Source: Syntrophomonas sp. UBA5314 (lineage in GTDB: Bacteria; Bacillota; Syntrophomonadia; Syntrophomonadales; Syntrophomonadaceae). Taken from it: a stretch of 64,000 nt of DNA. The position numbers and the translations under genes are program-made. This document shows, in pieces, positions 33,831 through 42,939 of the stretch. Numbering within the stretch: position 1 is the first letter of the stretch; every line of letters starts with the position of its first letter. Location of the stretch: assembly GCA_002410325.1 (NCBI GenBank), contig DHRK01000001.1:57675-121674 (forward strand). The letters are read 5' to 3'. The notes under the pieces are model-generated. The model did no database searches and was not told the origin of the DNA. It saw nothing but the letters and a program-made list of their open reading frames with translations.

Positions 33831-34580
33831 TTAATAAGCCCTCAGCTGGTTCTTGGTGCAGGTCTGCCACTGTACTTGATCGTGGGGGTTCTCAGTGGGA
33901 TAAACCAGCAGCACCCGCTGCCCCAGCAGCATGACCCCTTTGAGTGTTTCTCCCAGCCGGATCGGTGCATCGTCGGCGATAATATGCTGTCCATCCAGGC
34001 TCTTTACCAGTTCGATTCCGGTCTGGCGGCGCAGTTCCCCGGCGCTGGCCACCTCATCCCGGCCGCTGAAAGGCAGTTTACCGCGCAGCCGCCCGTCGCA
34101 CCCGCTCAATCGCAGACCCGCCCCGGCCAGAGAGCCAACCACGCCGTCCCCGGTACCGCCGTGTTCAGACAGGTGTATCGCAAGTTCTTCAGCCAGAGCA
34201 TAGGCCTCCGCTTTGCTCAAGACCTGCTCTTTGGCCCGGTAGCCAAAGGCAATCAGGCGTCCCGGCGCGGCCAGCTTTTCAATCTCGGTTACGCACAACC
34301 CCGGATCCGATCCGGGATCGCAATGGGCGGCCAAAAAATCGCCGGCCAGTTCTATGAGGTCCGGCAAACGGCCCGGCGTTAAATCAAAAGCAAAGCACAT
34401 GGCGCTGTTATGTGAGGTATAGGGTATGGCCGGATCAACCAAAAGCTGGTGCCTGGTAATCGGTTCGGCCCGGCCCCAGCCTCTCTGTTCCAGGAAATCG
34501 ATCAATTGGGCAGCCCGTTTGCCGGTGCCGGTTTTGCTCTGCAGGTTGTCGGTGTCGTCAATGGCCACCAGGATTCTCAT
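33831..34580 (-). CDS. Stand-alone TiaS-like (TCKD domain) protein
   Basis: A 249-residue protein whose start, ILVAIDDTDNLQSKTGTG, carries the DDTD motif of the kinase-like domain of archaeal tRNA-Ile2 agmatidine synthetase (TiaS), followed by a family pattern near VDPAIPYTSHNSAMCFAFD. The OB and zinc-ribbon domains of TiaS are absent. Bacteria normally use lysidine synthase for that tRNA, so a different substrate is likely. The assignment rests on motif resemblance only. Confidence 0.5.
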   Translation of the reverse strand: MRILVAIDDTDNLQSKTGTGKRAAQLIDFLEQRGWGRAEPITRHQLLVDPAIPYTSHNSAMCFAFDLTPGRLPDLIELAGDFLAAHCDPGSDPGLCVTEIEKLAAPGRLIAFGYRAKEQVLSKAEAYALAEELAIHLSEHGGTGDGVVGSLAGAGLRLSGCDGRLRGKLPFSGRDEVASAGELRRQTGIELVKSLDGQHIIADDAPIRLGETLKGVMLLGQRVLLVYPTENPHDQVQWQTCTKNQLRAY

Positions 34581-34776
34581 TATTTGACCTCCGGAATAGC
34601 TTTCTTATTAATTGTATCCCGCTTTTCATTTTTCATGGTACAACATCTATGAATTTTATCATAGCCGGCGGAGCAGTATCTGCCTATGTTGCCGGGTATG
34701 ACAAAATTTTTAAACGCCAACCCCGAAAAGGGAAAAGGTTCTTCCGCATATATAAATAAAAAAGGAGGAAAGATTT

Positions 34777-35835
34777 GTGAAAAAGAGCATTTGGGTTCTT
34801 ATGACCCTGTTTTTACTTGCCACCCTCCTGCCGGCAGGAAGCGCTTGGGCCAAATCGGACAACGGCCAGGGACAGGGCAAGGGCAAGAAAGCAGAGTCAA
34901 AGCAGAGCAGCAATGTGAACAAGGGAAATAGCCAGAATGGCTACGGCAGTAACGGGCCAAAAAACAATGGTAATAGCGGAAATTATAACAGCGGATATTA
35001 CAATAAAGGAAATGGACCGGGTGGGAACAGCCATAAATGGTTTTCCGACACCAAACAGCACTGGGCTGCCGGAAGCATTGCCGGCATGACCGACAGGGGC
35101 TTTTTTAGCGGGTATCCCGACGGGACCTTCAAGCCTGACCAGGCCATGACCCAGGCTGAAGCGATTATCCTGGTGATCAACCTGACCGGGAACGATGATC
35201 CTTCAGTGGAGCCGGAGGATGAAGACCTGAGTGACATTCCTTCCTGGGCGCAGGTTGCCGCCTCCCGGGCTGCCCATAAAGGTATCATCAAATTGAACCG
35301 CTTCCATTCCGCTATGCAATGTTCCCGGGCCCAGACCGCCGTAATGTTGGCCATAGCCCTCGGTTTGGAGCCGGAACCAACCGACGATATACCCTTTAAA
35401 GACTGCATTTTAATCTCTCCGGAGGATTTAGGCTACATAATGGCCCTCTATCGCGAAGGAATCATTGCCGGCGGCAGCAACGGCTGTTTCAATCCCAACA
35501 GTGCAGTGACCCGGGCGCAGATGGCCTGCATGCTGGAACAGGCATTGAAGAATAAGGAGCAGAAAAAAGAGGTTGAATCGGTTACTCTGCCGGCCACCGC
35601 CCAGGTGGAAGCGGGTAAATCAGTCACCCTGACTGCTGTCGTGAAGTACGCCGACGCCAGCACTGATGGCAAGGTGATTTGGACCAGCAGCGACACCACT
35701 CTGGCGACCGTTGAGAACGGGATAGTAACGGCTGTAGCCGGCAAGACCGGTTTAGTTGCCATTACCGCCACGGCTGTGAGTAATGCCAGTAAATCAGCCG
35801 CGTGTATTGTAAGTGTAGTTGCTGCCACTCCCTAA
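34777..35835 (+). CDS. S-layer-homology surface protein with Ig-like (Big_2) domain
   Basis: A secreted 352-residue protein. A signal peptide (LFLLATLLPAGSAWA) precedes a Gly/Asn/Lys-rich flexible segment, then three SLH repeats (about residues 88-130, 145-190 and 205-262; hallmark FSGYPDGTFKPDQAMTQAE), which bind pyruvylated cell-wall polymer, and a C-terminal bacterial Ig-like domain (VTLPATAQVEAGKSVTLTA). The GTG start lies seven bases after AAGGAGGAAAG. SLH modules at the N-terminus with a short C-terminal domain suggest an anchored envelope component. Confidence 0.9.
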   Translation: MKKSIWVLMTLFLLATLLPAGSAWAKSDNGQGQGKGKKAESKQSSNVNKGNSQNGYGSNGPKNNGNSGNYNSGYYNKGNGPGGNSHKWFSDTKQHWAAGSIAGMTDRGFFSGYPDGTFKPDQAMTQAEAIILVINLTGNDDPSVEPEDEDLSDIPSWAQVAASRAAHKGIIKLNRFHSAMQCSRAQTAVMLAIALGLEPEPTDDIPFKDCILISPEDLGYIMALYREGIIAGGSNGCFNPNSAVTRAQMACMLEQALKNKEQKKEVESVTLPATAQVEAGKSVTLTAVVKYADASTDGKVIWTSSDTTLATVENGIVTAVAGKTGLVAITATAVSNASKSAACIVSVVAATP

Positions 35836-35887
35836 AGAAATATTAAGCAACAGGCCTTCCCGAATGGTTTATATACAATCCCCTAAA

Positions 35888-35923
35888 GCCGCATCCCTTT
35901 AAAAATGGGGATGCGGCCTTTTT
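35888..35923 (+). terminator. Terminator of the SLH protein gene
   Basis: GCCGCATCCC pairs with GGGATGCGGC, followed by CTTTTT on the plus strand. Confidence 0.85.
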
Positions 35924-35947
35924 ACGATGCAATGTTAGGTCTGGCAA

Positions 35948-37120
35948 TTAATCGCGGCGCAGGGCCTCGATGGGATCCAGGCGGGCGGCCCGGTTGGCGG
36001 GATACACCCCGAATATCAATCCGACCGCGGTGGAAAAGCCAAAGGCCAGGCCGATGGTTTTCCAGGATACCAGAGGCGGCCAATCGGCGATTTTGGCCAC
36101 CGCAAAGGCCCCTGAATAACCGATGATAGTACCCAGCAAACCCCCTATTAAGCATAGGACGATAGCTTCCACCAGGAATTGAATCAAAATATCCCGGCGT
36201 CTGGCTCCCAGGGCCATACGTATGCCTATCTCCCGGGTGCGATCACTGACCGAGACCAGCATGATGTTCATCACTCCGATGCCCCCTACCAGGAGCGAAA
36301 TCCCGGCAATACTGCTGATAATCAGGCCGATGATGTCGAGGATTTGATTGATCTGGCGCAGGTTGCCCTGCATGCTCTCGCAGGAGTAATGCTTGGGATT
36401 CTGGTGGCGCCGCTCCAGCACCTTGACCGAGGAATTCATGGCCTCGTCGACGGCGGTTTTATCGGTAGCGCTTCCGTACAGATAATAGATCATCTCTATC
36501 CCGCGCATATGGCTGGTAAAAGAAAGGGGCACGTAGGCGGTTTTGCTGCCGCCTTCATCCAGTTTTGACTCGACTTTTCTGACCACTCCCACCACCAGGG
36601 CCCCGTCGCCTTCGATGCTGACCTGCTGGCCGAGTGGATCGGCTGTGCCGAATAATTCCCGGGCGGCGTCTTCTTCGAGCACTATCACATTGCGGCTGTT
36701 GACCTGGTCGTCTTCATTGATAAAGCGCCCCGATTTCATTTCAATATTGCGGATGTCGGCCAATTCGGAAGTAGTGCCGGTTAGGCCGAGGTTTATTTCC
36801 TTGCGCGGCCCGCGTACTTTGACGGAAAGGTTATTTTGCGGGGCCAGGTATTTAACCTGGGGAACAGCCGACTTAATCACCTCGACATCGATCATCTGGA
36901 AGTCCCCGGGCCGAAGCTCCTCCCTGACATAGATAACGAATATATTGGTCCCGAATTTCTCTACTTCCGTATTGAGCGCCGAACGGCCTCCCTCCCCGAT
37001 GGCCACAACGGCGATAACCGCGGCTATGCCGATCATGATGCCCAGGGTAGTCAGAAGCGAGCGCATTTTACTGCCCTTTATATTGATCAAGGCCATTTTC
37101 AGAAGTTCACGCAGGTTCAT
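35948..37120 (-). CDS. MacB-like ABC transporter permease
   Basis: A 390-residue FtsX/MacB-fold permease. An N-terminal membrane helix (RSLLTTLGIMIGIAAVIAVV) is followed by a roughly 230-residue extracellular domain and three C-terminal membrane helices, ending in VYPANRAARLDPIEALRRD, a standard ending of this family. It is the last gene of a three-gene operon (fusion protein, ATPase, permease) with four-base overlaps. Such tripartite systems export peptides or antibiotics; the cargo is unknown. No outer-membrane partner is expected in a monoderm. Confidence 0.9.
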   Translation of the reverse strand: MNLRELLKMALINIKGSKMRSLLTTLGIMIGIAAVIAVVAIGEGGRSALNTEVEKFGTNIFVIYVREELRPGDFQMIDVEVIKSAVPQVKYLAPQNNLSVKVRGPRKEINLGLTGTTSELADIRNIEMKSGRFINEDDQVNSRNVIVLEEDAARELFGTADPLGQQVSIEGDGALVVGVVRKVESKLDEGGSKTAYVPLSFTSHMRGIEMIYYLYGSATDKTAVDEAMNSSVKVLERRHQNPKHYSCESMQGNLRQINQILDIIGLIISSIAGISLLVGGIGVMNIMLVSVSDRTREIGIRMALGARRRDILIQFLVEAIVLCLIGGLLGTIIGYSGAFAVAKIADWPPLVSWKTIGLAFGFSTAVGLIFGVYPANRAARLDPIEALRRD

Positions 37121-37854
37121 AGCACCGCCTCCCGGATATCCGCCCGGGGCATGAGAGACCGGGTTTCCGCCGCTGGCGGCTGCACCGCCTCATCGGCTAT
37201 TAACAGGCCGTCGCTCAAGCGCAGGATGCGCCCCGAACACCTGGCTATATCCGGCTCATGGGTGACCAGCACAATGGTTGCTCCCTGTCGGTTTAGCTCC
37301 TGGAAAACCTCCATTATTTCTTCGCTGTTGCGGGTGTCCAGGGCTCCGGTGGGCTCGTCGGCCAAAATGAGGGCGGGCTCATTGACCAGGGCCCGGGCAA
37401 TAGCCACCCGCTGGTTCTGTCCTCCCGACAGTTCACTGGGGCGGTGGCGAAAGCGATCTTCCAGCCCCAGGCGCTCCAGGGCGGCCAGGGCCTTTTCCCT
37501 CCGGGCGGCCGGTTTTACTCCGGCGTAGATCATGGGCAGCTCTACGTTTTCCAGGGCGCTCAACCGGGGCAGGAGATTGAAGGCCTGAAATACAAAACCT
37601 ATTTTTTGGTTGCGTACCCGGGCCCGGCCGACCTCGTCGAGAGTTGAGGTTTCGATCCCGTCCAGGCAGTAGCTTCCCTGGCTGGGGCTGTCTAAAAGCC
37701 CCAGCAGGTTCATCAAGGTGGACTTACCGGAACCTGAGGCTCCCATGATGGACACGAATTGGCCGGTTTCAACCGTGAAGGAAACTCCCTGCAGGGCCAG
37801 AACCTGGATGCTTCCCGATATGTACTCTTTTTGCAGATGCTCTATCTTGATCAT
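37117..37854 (-). CDS. MacB/LolD-type ABC transporter ATPase
   Basis: A 245-residue ATP-binding subunit. Walker A GASGSGKST, Q-loop FVFQAFNLLP, signature LSGGQNQRVAIARAL, Walker B LILADEPTGALD and the H-loop VTHEP are all intact. The LNLLPRLSALENVELP stretch is usual for MacB/LolD exporters. It overlaps its permease gene by four bases and the fusion protein gene by four, so the three are co-translated. Inner face of the membrane. Confidence 0.95.
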   Translation of the reverse strand: MIKIEHLQKEYISGSIQVLALQGVSFTVETGQFVSIMGASGSGKSTLMNLLGLLDSPSQGSYCLDGIETSTLDEVGRARVRNQKIGFVFQAFNLLPRLSALENVELPMIYAGVKPAARREKALAALERLGLEDRFRHRPSELSGGQNQRVAIARALVNEPALILADEPTGALDTRNSEEIMEVFQELNRQGATIVLVTHEPDIARCSGRILRLSDGLLIADEAVQPPAAETRSLMPRADIREAVL

Positions 37855-39146
37855 AGGGCAGCCTCCTCCGGCTGTATAAGCGCCTTTTGACCTTCACTCA
37901 GGTTGGCGGCCGGATTTTTGACCACTTCTTCACCGTCCTGCAATCCGGACAGCACCAGGTCTTTTAATTCATTGCCGCGCTGTACTTCTACATTCCGTTT
38001 CTCCAGGAGGCCGTTTTTCAACACCCACGCGGTCTTCTGGCCCTGGTCTTCAACGATGGCTTCGCAGGGAACGGTTAAAGCCTCCTTTACCACCATGGTC
38101 TTGATGCTTAAATTAACCGAATAGCCAAATTTGAGACGGCTGGAGTCGCCGGTCAGGGTGACCTGGACCGGAATTTTGGCCACGGCTGCGCTGCTGTTCT
38201 GACTCTTTTCCATTACCGCAGCGCCTCCCACCCGGGTGATAAGCCCCTCAAAACTCTCCCCGGGAAGGGCAATGCTGGTAACACTAACCGTTTGGCCTTC
38301 CTTAAGTTCTCCGGCATCCACCTCGTTGACCCGGGCGGTTACCTGCAGCTTGCTGTCTTCAGCCAGGATCAGGATCTCGGTGCCTTCCTGAACCCGGTTT
38401 CCCTCCTGGGCGCTGACCGATACCACCACCCCGTCAAACCCGGCCGTAAGGGTCCCCAAATCCAGCCGTTCCCGGGCCTGGGCGGCTTCCTGGCGGGCCA
38501 GATCGGCCTGGCTCAGCAGGGCCTGCACCTGTTTCTGAGAAGCCGCCTGCTCCATCATCACCCGGGCCCTTTCATAACTGGTCAATTTACTCTGCATATC
38601 CGCTTCGGCTTCTTCCAGCTCTTCCCGGTTGACCGCTCCGGCCTCAAAAAGGGATTTTACGCGGTCATAATGGTTTCGGGACTTGTTGTAGGCAGCTTCC
38701 GCTTCCTTGAATTGCTGAACGTCATCGCTGGCCCGGGCTTTAGCCAGGTCAGCTTCTTTGCCGGCCAGGTTGGAAAGGGCTTCCTGGTAGCGGCGTTCCA
38801 GTTCCAGGGTGTCCAGGCGGCCCAGCACATCGCCCTTTTTTACCCGGTCGCCGGCCTTGACCTTCAATTCCATGAGCGTGCTTTCCACCGGCGAAAAGAA
38901 GGTATGCTGATTCTCGGCCTCCAGGCTACCGCTGGTGAAAACCACTCTTTCCAAGTCCTGTTTTTGGACTTGGGCCGTTTTCACCATTGTTGCATTGCCG
39001 TCGCCCCCCGTCAGAGCCCAGACGCCGGTTGAGACGACCGCTATAAAGACAACGATGAGAGCGGTTTTTTTCCAACGCGGCAGGGCCTTTAATTTATTCC
39101 AAAGCCTGGCCCCGCTTTCCCGCGCTTTTTGAGTGATTTTAATCAT
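37851..39146 (-). CDS. HlyD/MacA-type membrane fusion protein
   Basis: A 431-residue periplasmic-adaptor-type protein with one N-terminal membrane helix (TALIVVFIAVVSTGVWAL), a biotinyl-lipoyl domain half (VESTLMELKVKAGDRVKKGDVLG), a long alpha-hairpin (about residues 100-210), the second lipoyl half (FDGVVVSVSAQEGNRVQEG) and a beta-barrel. First gene of the exporter operon. The start is ATG 39146, eight bases after AAGGAG; an upstream in-frame TTG overlaps that site. In monoderms such proteins help the MacB-like permease export substrates across the wall. Confidence 0.9.
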   Translation of the reverse strand: MIKITQKARESGARLWNKLKALPRWKKTALIVVFIAVVSTGVWALTGGDGNATMVKTAQVQKQDLERVVFTSGSLEAENQHTFFSPVESTLMELKVKAGDRVKKGDVLGRLDTLELERRYQEALSNLAGKEADLAKARASDDVQQFKEAEAAYNKSRNHYDRVKSLFEAGAVNREELEEAEADMQSKLTSYERARVMMEQAASQKQVQALLSQADLARQEAAQARERLDLGTLTAGFDGVVVSVSAQEGNRVQEGTEILILAEDSKLQVTARVNEVDAGELKEGQTVSVTSIALPGESFEGLITRVGGAAVMEKSQNSSAAVAKIPVQVTLTGDSSRLKFGYSVNLSIKTMVVKEALTVPCEAIVEDQGQKTAWVLKNGLLEKRNVEVQRGNELKDLVLSGLQDGEEVVKNPAANLSEGQKALIQPEEAAL

Positions 39147-39266
39147 AATCAATGCTCCTTTTAGAAACGTCTTCTAAACTAAGAACGAATTGTAAAGGAA
39201 ATTCCATACAAAATATGTGAAAAAAATGTGAATAAATTATTAAGATTGGACGAAAAAGTTTGTATC

Positions 39267-39294
39267 TTGCCAGACTGCTGGTTTGCTCTATAAT
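39267..39294 (+). promoter_or_regulatory. Promoter of the MoxR/CoxE-like operon
   Basis: TTGCCA (39267-39272), 16 bases, then TATAAT (39289-39294), 79 bases upstream of the MoxR start codon. Confidence 0.65.
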
Positions 39295-39373
39295 TGGGTT
39301 AAGAATCTTGTCCATCCGGATAACCGGGGAATGGCGTTAAAACGCCGGGGCTGCTTAAAAGGCAGGGGGGCTT

Positions 39374-40471
39374 ATGGACGGCAGGGACTATGAGGAAGCA
39401 TACCTGGACAATTTAAAGCGGGAGGCCTACTTCGACGTAGTCACCGGGCTTCTCAAATGGGATGAGGTCAGCCCCATTCTGGTGGGTGCCGAGGAATACC
39501 TCAGGCTGCGCCGCCAGGGCCTTGACCTTTTGAAAAAGTGGTCCCAACGCTGGCGGGGGGTGGTCGGGCTTAAAAGACGTTTGACAGGGCGGGGGATGTT
39601 GATGGTAAACGATAAGCAATTAAGTTCCGAAAAAATCAGTGAAGAGTTCGCAGCCCTTGATTATATCTGCGACGAGGAGATCGCGGAGGCGGTTTATTTC
39701 AGCCTGCTATTGAAAAAGCCGCTGCTTATAGAAGGCGAGCCGGGCGTCGGGAAAACCGAGATCGCCAAGGTGCTGGCCGCCATGCTGGGCAGTGAACTGA
39801 TTCGCCTGCAGTGTTATGAAGGGCTTGATGAGAGCAAAGCCCTTTATGAATGGAATTACCAAAAACAACTGCTCTTCATCCAGGGCCAGGGGAAGGCGGT
39901 AGAAGACGTTTTCGGCGAAGAGTTTTTGATGGTCAGGCCTCTGATGAAGGCCATTCTGGCCGAGGGGACGCCTCCGGTTTTATTGATCGACGAGATTGAC
40001 AAGGCGGATGAGGAATTCGAGGCCTTCCTGCTGGAAGTCCTTTCCGACTTCCAGATTTCCATACCGGAATTCGGCACGATCAAGGCCCGGACCATACCCC
40101 TGATCGTTGTCACCAACAATGACGTCCGGGAATTGACCGACGCCCTGAAACGCCGGTGTATTTATCTGTATATCGACTATCCGTCCATTGAAAAGGAGCG
40201 GGACATCCTGCTCAAGAAGGTGCCGGGGATCAAGCCGGCGGTCGCCCTGCAGATCGCCCAGGCCATGAACAACCTGCGCTCCAAACCGGATTTGCTGAAA
40301 AAGCCCAGTATTGCGGAGGGAATTGACTTTGCCCGGGCAGCCACCCTGGAAGGCATTGACGGGATAAGCGACGAGGTCGTTAAACGGTTTTTACCCACCT
40401 TATTAAAAAACAAAGACGATATAGCCATGATGCGCAAGGGAGGCCAGATCACATGGCTTGGCGGAATTTAA
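39374..40471 (+). CDS. MoxR-family AAA+ ATPase (CoxD-like) with N-terminal extension
   Basis: A 365-residue chaperone-type ATPase. The first 80 residues form a charged extension not seen in standard MoxR proteins. The AAA core follows: Walker A LIEGEPGVGKTEIAKVLAAM, pore segment YEGLDESKALYEWNY, Walker B VLLIDEIDKAD, sensor 1 IVVTNN and the arginine finger ALKRRC. In CO dehydrogenase operons, CoxD of this type matures the molybdenum site with CoxE. The next gene is CoxE-like and overlaps by 19 bases. Confidence 0.9.
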   Translation: MDGRDYEEAYLDNLKREAYFDVVTGLLKWDEVSPILVGAEEYLRLRRQGLDLLKKWSQRWRGVVGLKRRLTGRGMLMVNDKQLSSEKISEEFAALDYICDEEIAEAVYFSLLLKKPLLIEGEPGVGKTEIAKVLAAMLGSELIRLQCYEGLDESKALYEWNYQKQLLFIQGQGKAVEDVFGEEFLMVRPLMKAILAEGTPPVLLIDEIDKADEEFEAFLLEVLSDFQISIPEFGTIKARTIPLIVVTNNDVRELTDALKRRCIYLYIDYPSIEKERDILLKKVPGIKPAVALQIAQAMNNLRSKPDLLKKPSIAEGIDFARAATLEGIDGISDEVVKRFLPTLLKNKDDIAMMRKGGQITWLGGI

Positions 40472-41406
40472 AGGCCTTTTTCTTCTATCGCCTTAAAAAG
40501 CGGCTGCTGGGCCTCACCTCCCAACGCCTCCAGAACCGCGCCCCTCGGAACGCCAAAGGCAAAAGGCCGGACGAGCAGAATGTAGGGAATGAGGACTACC
40601 AGACCGAGCTGACCATGGAACAGATTCGCCGCCGGCAGATGGAAGCGGGCGGGCAGATGCAGGCGGGCCTGGATGGAGGCAAAAACGACGACTGGATTCC
40701 CGAGGATATTGATCTGGGCCCCGCCTCGGAAACGGGCCGGCTGATCCGCAAACTGGTTACCAATATATCCCGGAGAAGAAAGAAAGGGCACAAACGCAAA
40801 ATTATCAACGTCCGCACTACCATCCACCGCAACATGCACCATGCCGGAGCCATGCTCAAGATGTCCTGGCATATGAAAAAACCGGTCACTCCCCGGGTAG
40901 TATTGATCATGGACACCTCATCATCCATGCTGCCCAGCGCCAAGATGATGCTGCAATTTCTCTATGCCCTGAAAAAGGAATTGAGAAAAATCGAAGTGTT
41001 TATTTTCGGCAATCAGTTGAACTACGTTACTCCCTACCTGAACCAGGATTTTGAGCACCTGCTCAAAGACCTCAGCCGGCTGCCGCAGTGGAACTACGGT
41101 GGAACCGAGCTGTGGCGCCCTTTGAGCCAGCTGCGGGAAGGCTATTCCCACCTGCTCACCTCCCGCACGGTGGTCATTATTCTGACCGACTGCCAGTTCT
41201 ACGAAAAGTTTTTCGCCCTGGCGCCCCTGGAGAGGCTGCGGCGCAAGGTAAAGCGCCTTTATCTATTCAATCCCCATCCCCAGACCCGGGACCTCACCGA
41301 CAAATACTACCAGGAGACCATAAACACGTTTAAAACCGTGGTTGATCACATGTTCTACACCCGCACCATCCACGAGGTGGCCCTGACCCTGCGCCAGATC
41401 ATGTAG
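40453..41406 (+). CDS. VWA-domain protein (CoxE-like), partner of the MoxR ATPase
   Basis: A 317-residue soluble protein. An Arg/Lys-rich N-terminal part is followed by a von Willebrand A domain with the MIDAS motif DTSSSM, a second ligand Thr in NYGGTELW and the Asp in ILTDCQFY, the pattern of CoxE/VWA containing proteins. AGGGAGG inside the end of the MoxR gene serves as its binding site. MoxR-VWA pairs act as metal-insertion or protein-remodelling machines; the client here is unknown, and the xanthine dehydrogenase operon is 30 kb away. Confidence 0.88.
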   Translation: MAWRNLKAFFFYRLKKRLLGLTSQRLQNRAPRNAKGKRPDEQNVGNEDYQTELTMEQIRRRQMEAGGQMQAGLDGGKNDDWIPEDIDLGPASETGRLIRKLVTNISRRRKKGHKRKIINVRTTIHRNMHHAGAMLKMSWHMKKPVTPRVVLIMDTSSSMLPSAKMMLQFLYALKKELRKIEVFIFGNQLNYVTPYLNQDFEHLLKDLSRLPQWNYGGTELWRPLSQLREGYSHLLTSRTVVIILTDCQFYEKFFALAPLERLRRKVKRLYLFNPHPQTRDLTDKYYQETINTFKTVVDHMFYTRTIHEVALTLRQIM

Positions 41407-41419
41407 TAGTACAACATTC

Positions 41420-41818
41420 CTATTTTTTGCGGGATACCCGGCCGGTCACGGTAGCGACCAGTTCATCTTGGCGGTCCCTTACTTCCACCCGGTACAGGCC
41501 GGTCCGTCCGGTCAGGTTTTCTTCCCGGGCGGTGGCGGTCAAAAATTCACCCTCTCGGGTGGCCTTAAGAAAAGAAATGTGTACATCGAGGGCCACGGCC
41601 ATGGGACCATGGGAGTTGCTGGCCGCAGCCATGGCTATGTCAGCCAGGGTAAAGAGGGTTCCGCCGTGGGTGATTCCCACCCCGTTTAACAATTCCGGTT
41701 TCACAGTCATAGTGGTTACGGCGTAGCCGGGCCGGGCCTCGACCAGAGTAATCCCCAGGTATTTTCCCAGAGCGTCTCTCCTTACCGCCAGTTCCTGGAG
41801 GTCTTGCTTGTTATCCAT
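41420..41818 (-). CDS. PaaI-type hotdog thioesterase
   Basis: A 132-residue hotdog protein. The active-site helix LLNGVGITHGGTLFTLADIAM contains the HGG motif and an Asp typical of PaaI (phenylacetyl-CoA thioesterase), and the ALDVHISFLKATREGEFL strand follows. It probably hydrolyses a CoA thioester such as an aryl-acetyl-CoA; no phenylacetate genes are nearby. It converges with the VWA gene, only 13 bases apart. Unlike the thioesterase at 1906, which has an extra C-terminal part, it is a minimal domain. Confidence 0.88.
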   Translation of the reverse strand: MDNKQDLQELAVRRDALGKYLGITLVEARPGYAVTTMTVKPELLNGVGITHGGTLFTLADIAMAAASNSHGPMAVALDVHISFLKATREGEFLTATAREENLTGRTGLYRVEVRDRQDELVATVTGRVSRKK

Positions 41819-41925
41819 TTGCGTCTCTCCTGCCCATAAGATAAGCGGATGTCGACATCCTTTTTAATGATATTAATGATATAGGATTAAACCGGAAGCG
41901 TAAAACATTTATAGGCAATAAGGGT

Positions 41926-41957
41926 AAAAAGGCCCGCGGATTTTCAGTCCGCGGGCC
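41926..41957 (-). terminator. Terminator of the CAP protein gene (minus strand)
   Basis: GGCCCGCGGA pairs with TCCGCGGGCC (loop TTTTCAG); on the minus strand the stem is followed by five T residues. Confidence 0.85.
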
Positions 41958-41973
41958 TTTTAAAAGGCGGAAA

Positions 41974-42633
41974 CTAATTGGCGAACCACTGGGTTATGTA
42001 CAGATAATTGCCGCTCTTATAAAAGCCCAGGCCCAGCCTGCCGAAAGCAGGGTTCAAGATGTTGGCCTGGTGGCCCGGCGAATTCATAAAGGCTTCCTGC
42101 GCACCCTTTACCGTGGTGTGCATGGCTATGTTCTCAGCGGCCGTACGATAGCTTATACCCAGGCTGTTCATCATAGCAAAGGGGCTGCCATAGGTGGGTG
42201 AAGTGTGACTGAAATAACCCTTGGTGGCCATATCGGCAGACTTCAGATAAGCGCCGTCGCTCAGCGCTTGGTCCAGAACCAGGGGAGATGCGTTTACTTT
42301 GGCCCGCTCGGCATTCATATACCCCAGCATCTCTTGCTGCATTGAACTGGCTGTCACTGCGGCGTCTGGAGCAGGCTGCTCCGTTGCGGGGGCGGTCGGG
42401 GAAGGAATTGTAGTCGGGCGGCTGTCCGCCTGACTGCCGGGTAAGATTATTTTGAGGACCAGGCCGGATGAATCCAGGTAGATCTGCGCGTTGTTCAACT
42501 TCATGATGCGCAGCGTTTGGCCCCCGCTGCCGGTCGATATACGGAAACCGGAAGCCGTTGCGGCCTGAGCCTGTCCTGCATAGGCAAATATAAGAAGCAG
42601 GACTAAGACAGCGGTCGAATACTTTTTCATCAT
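41974..42633 (-). CDS. Secreted CAP/SCP-domain protein
   Basis: A 219-residue exported protein with a signal peptide (VLVLLLIFAYAGQAQA), a region of about 70 residues, and a C-terminal CAP domain (MLGYMNAERAKVNASPLVLD, then YFSHTSPTYGSPFAMM, NIAMHTTVKGAQEAFMNSPGH and LGFYKSGNYLYITQWF) as in YkwD/SafA-associated proteins of Firmicutes. The paired His and Glu of the CAP cavity are present. It may act at the cell wall; function is unknown. AAGGAGG precedes ATG 42633; the following ATG 42630 is possible. Confidence 0.87.
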   Translation of the reverse strand: MMKKYSTAVLVLLLIFAYAGQAQAATASGFRISTGSGGQTLRIMKLNNAQIYLDSSGLVLKIILPGSQADSRPTTIPSPTAPATEQPAPDAAVTASSMQQEMLGYMNAERAKVNASPLVLDQALSDGAYLKSADMATKGYFSHTSPTYGSPFAMMNSLGISYRTAAENIAMHTTVKGAQEAFMNSPGHQANILNPAFGRLGLGFYKSGNYLYITQWFAN

Positions 42634-42829
42634 GGTTTTGTACCTCCTTGTCCATAACTTACCTCATATCCGATACAGTGGCTAGATGATAATTATCCCA
42701 GTCAGGTCCCAATCGAGTGCCAGACCGCCAATAAAGGGGGCTGATGCCATCAGAGGAAAATAGGACCAGCGAAATGAAGGCTTGAAGCAGGCATAAAGCC
42801 TATAAATCGACATATTCCTATACTTTCCT
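42634..42829. other. Divergent intergenic region, nothing recognised
   Basis: Together with the promoter to its right this makes a 306-base gap between the CAP gene and the carboxypeptidase gene. No further gene or repeat was seen. Confidence 0.4.
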
Positions 42830-42859
42830 TTGACGACCTTTTGCTGTAATAGCTAGAAT
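42830..42859 (+). promoter_or_regulatory. Promoter of the VanY-like gene
   Basis: TTGACG (42830-42835), 18 bases, TAGAAT (42854-42859); the gene starts at 42940. Confidence 0.6.
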
Positions 42860-42939
42860 TGTATGTAATTAGAAGAAAACCCGGATTGTTTTAGATGCTG
42901 GCTGGATGGCCAGGGAGGTTCTTTTCAAGGAGGAAACAT

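Noticed and set aside
33714..34382. Long plus-strand frame opposite the TiaS-like gene
   Set aside because: It is the antisense of the minus-strand gene, lacks a ribosome site and has no recognisable protein features; it also starts within the deacetylase stop region.
34650..34776. Leader of the SLH gene as a c-di-GMP riboswitch
   Set aside because: The stretch AACGCCAACCCCGAAAAGG looked suggestive, but the GEMM core sequences and pairing are not present.
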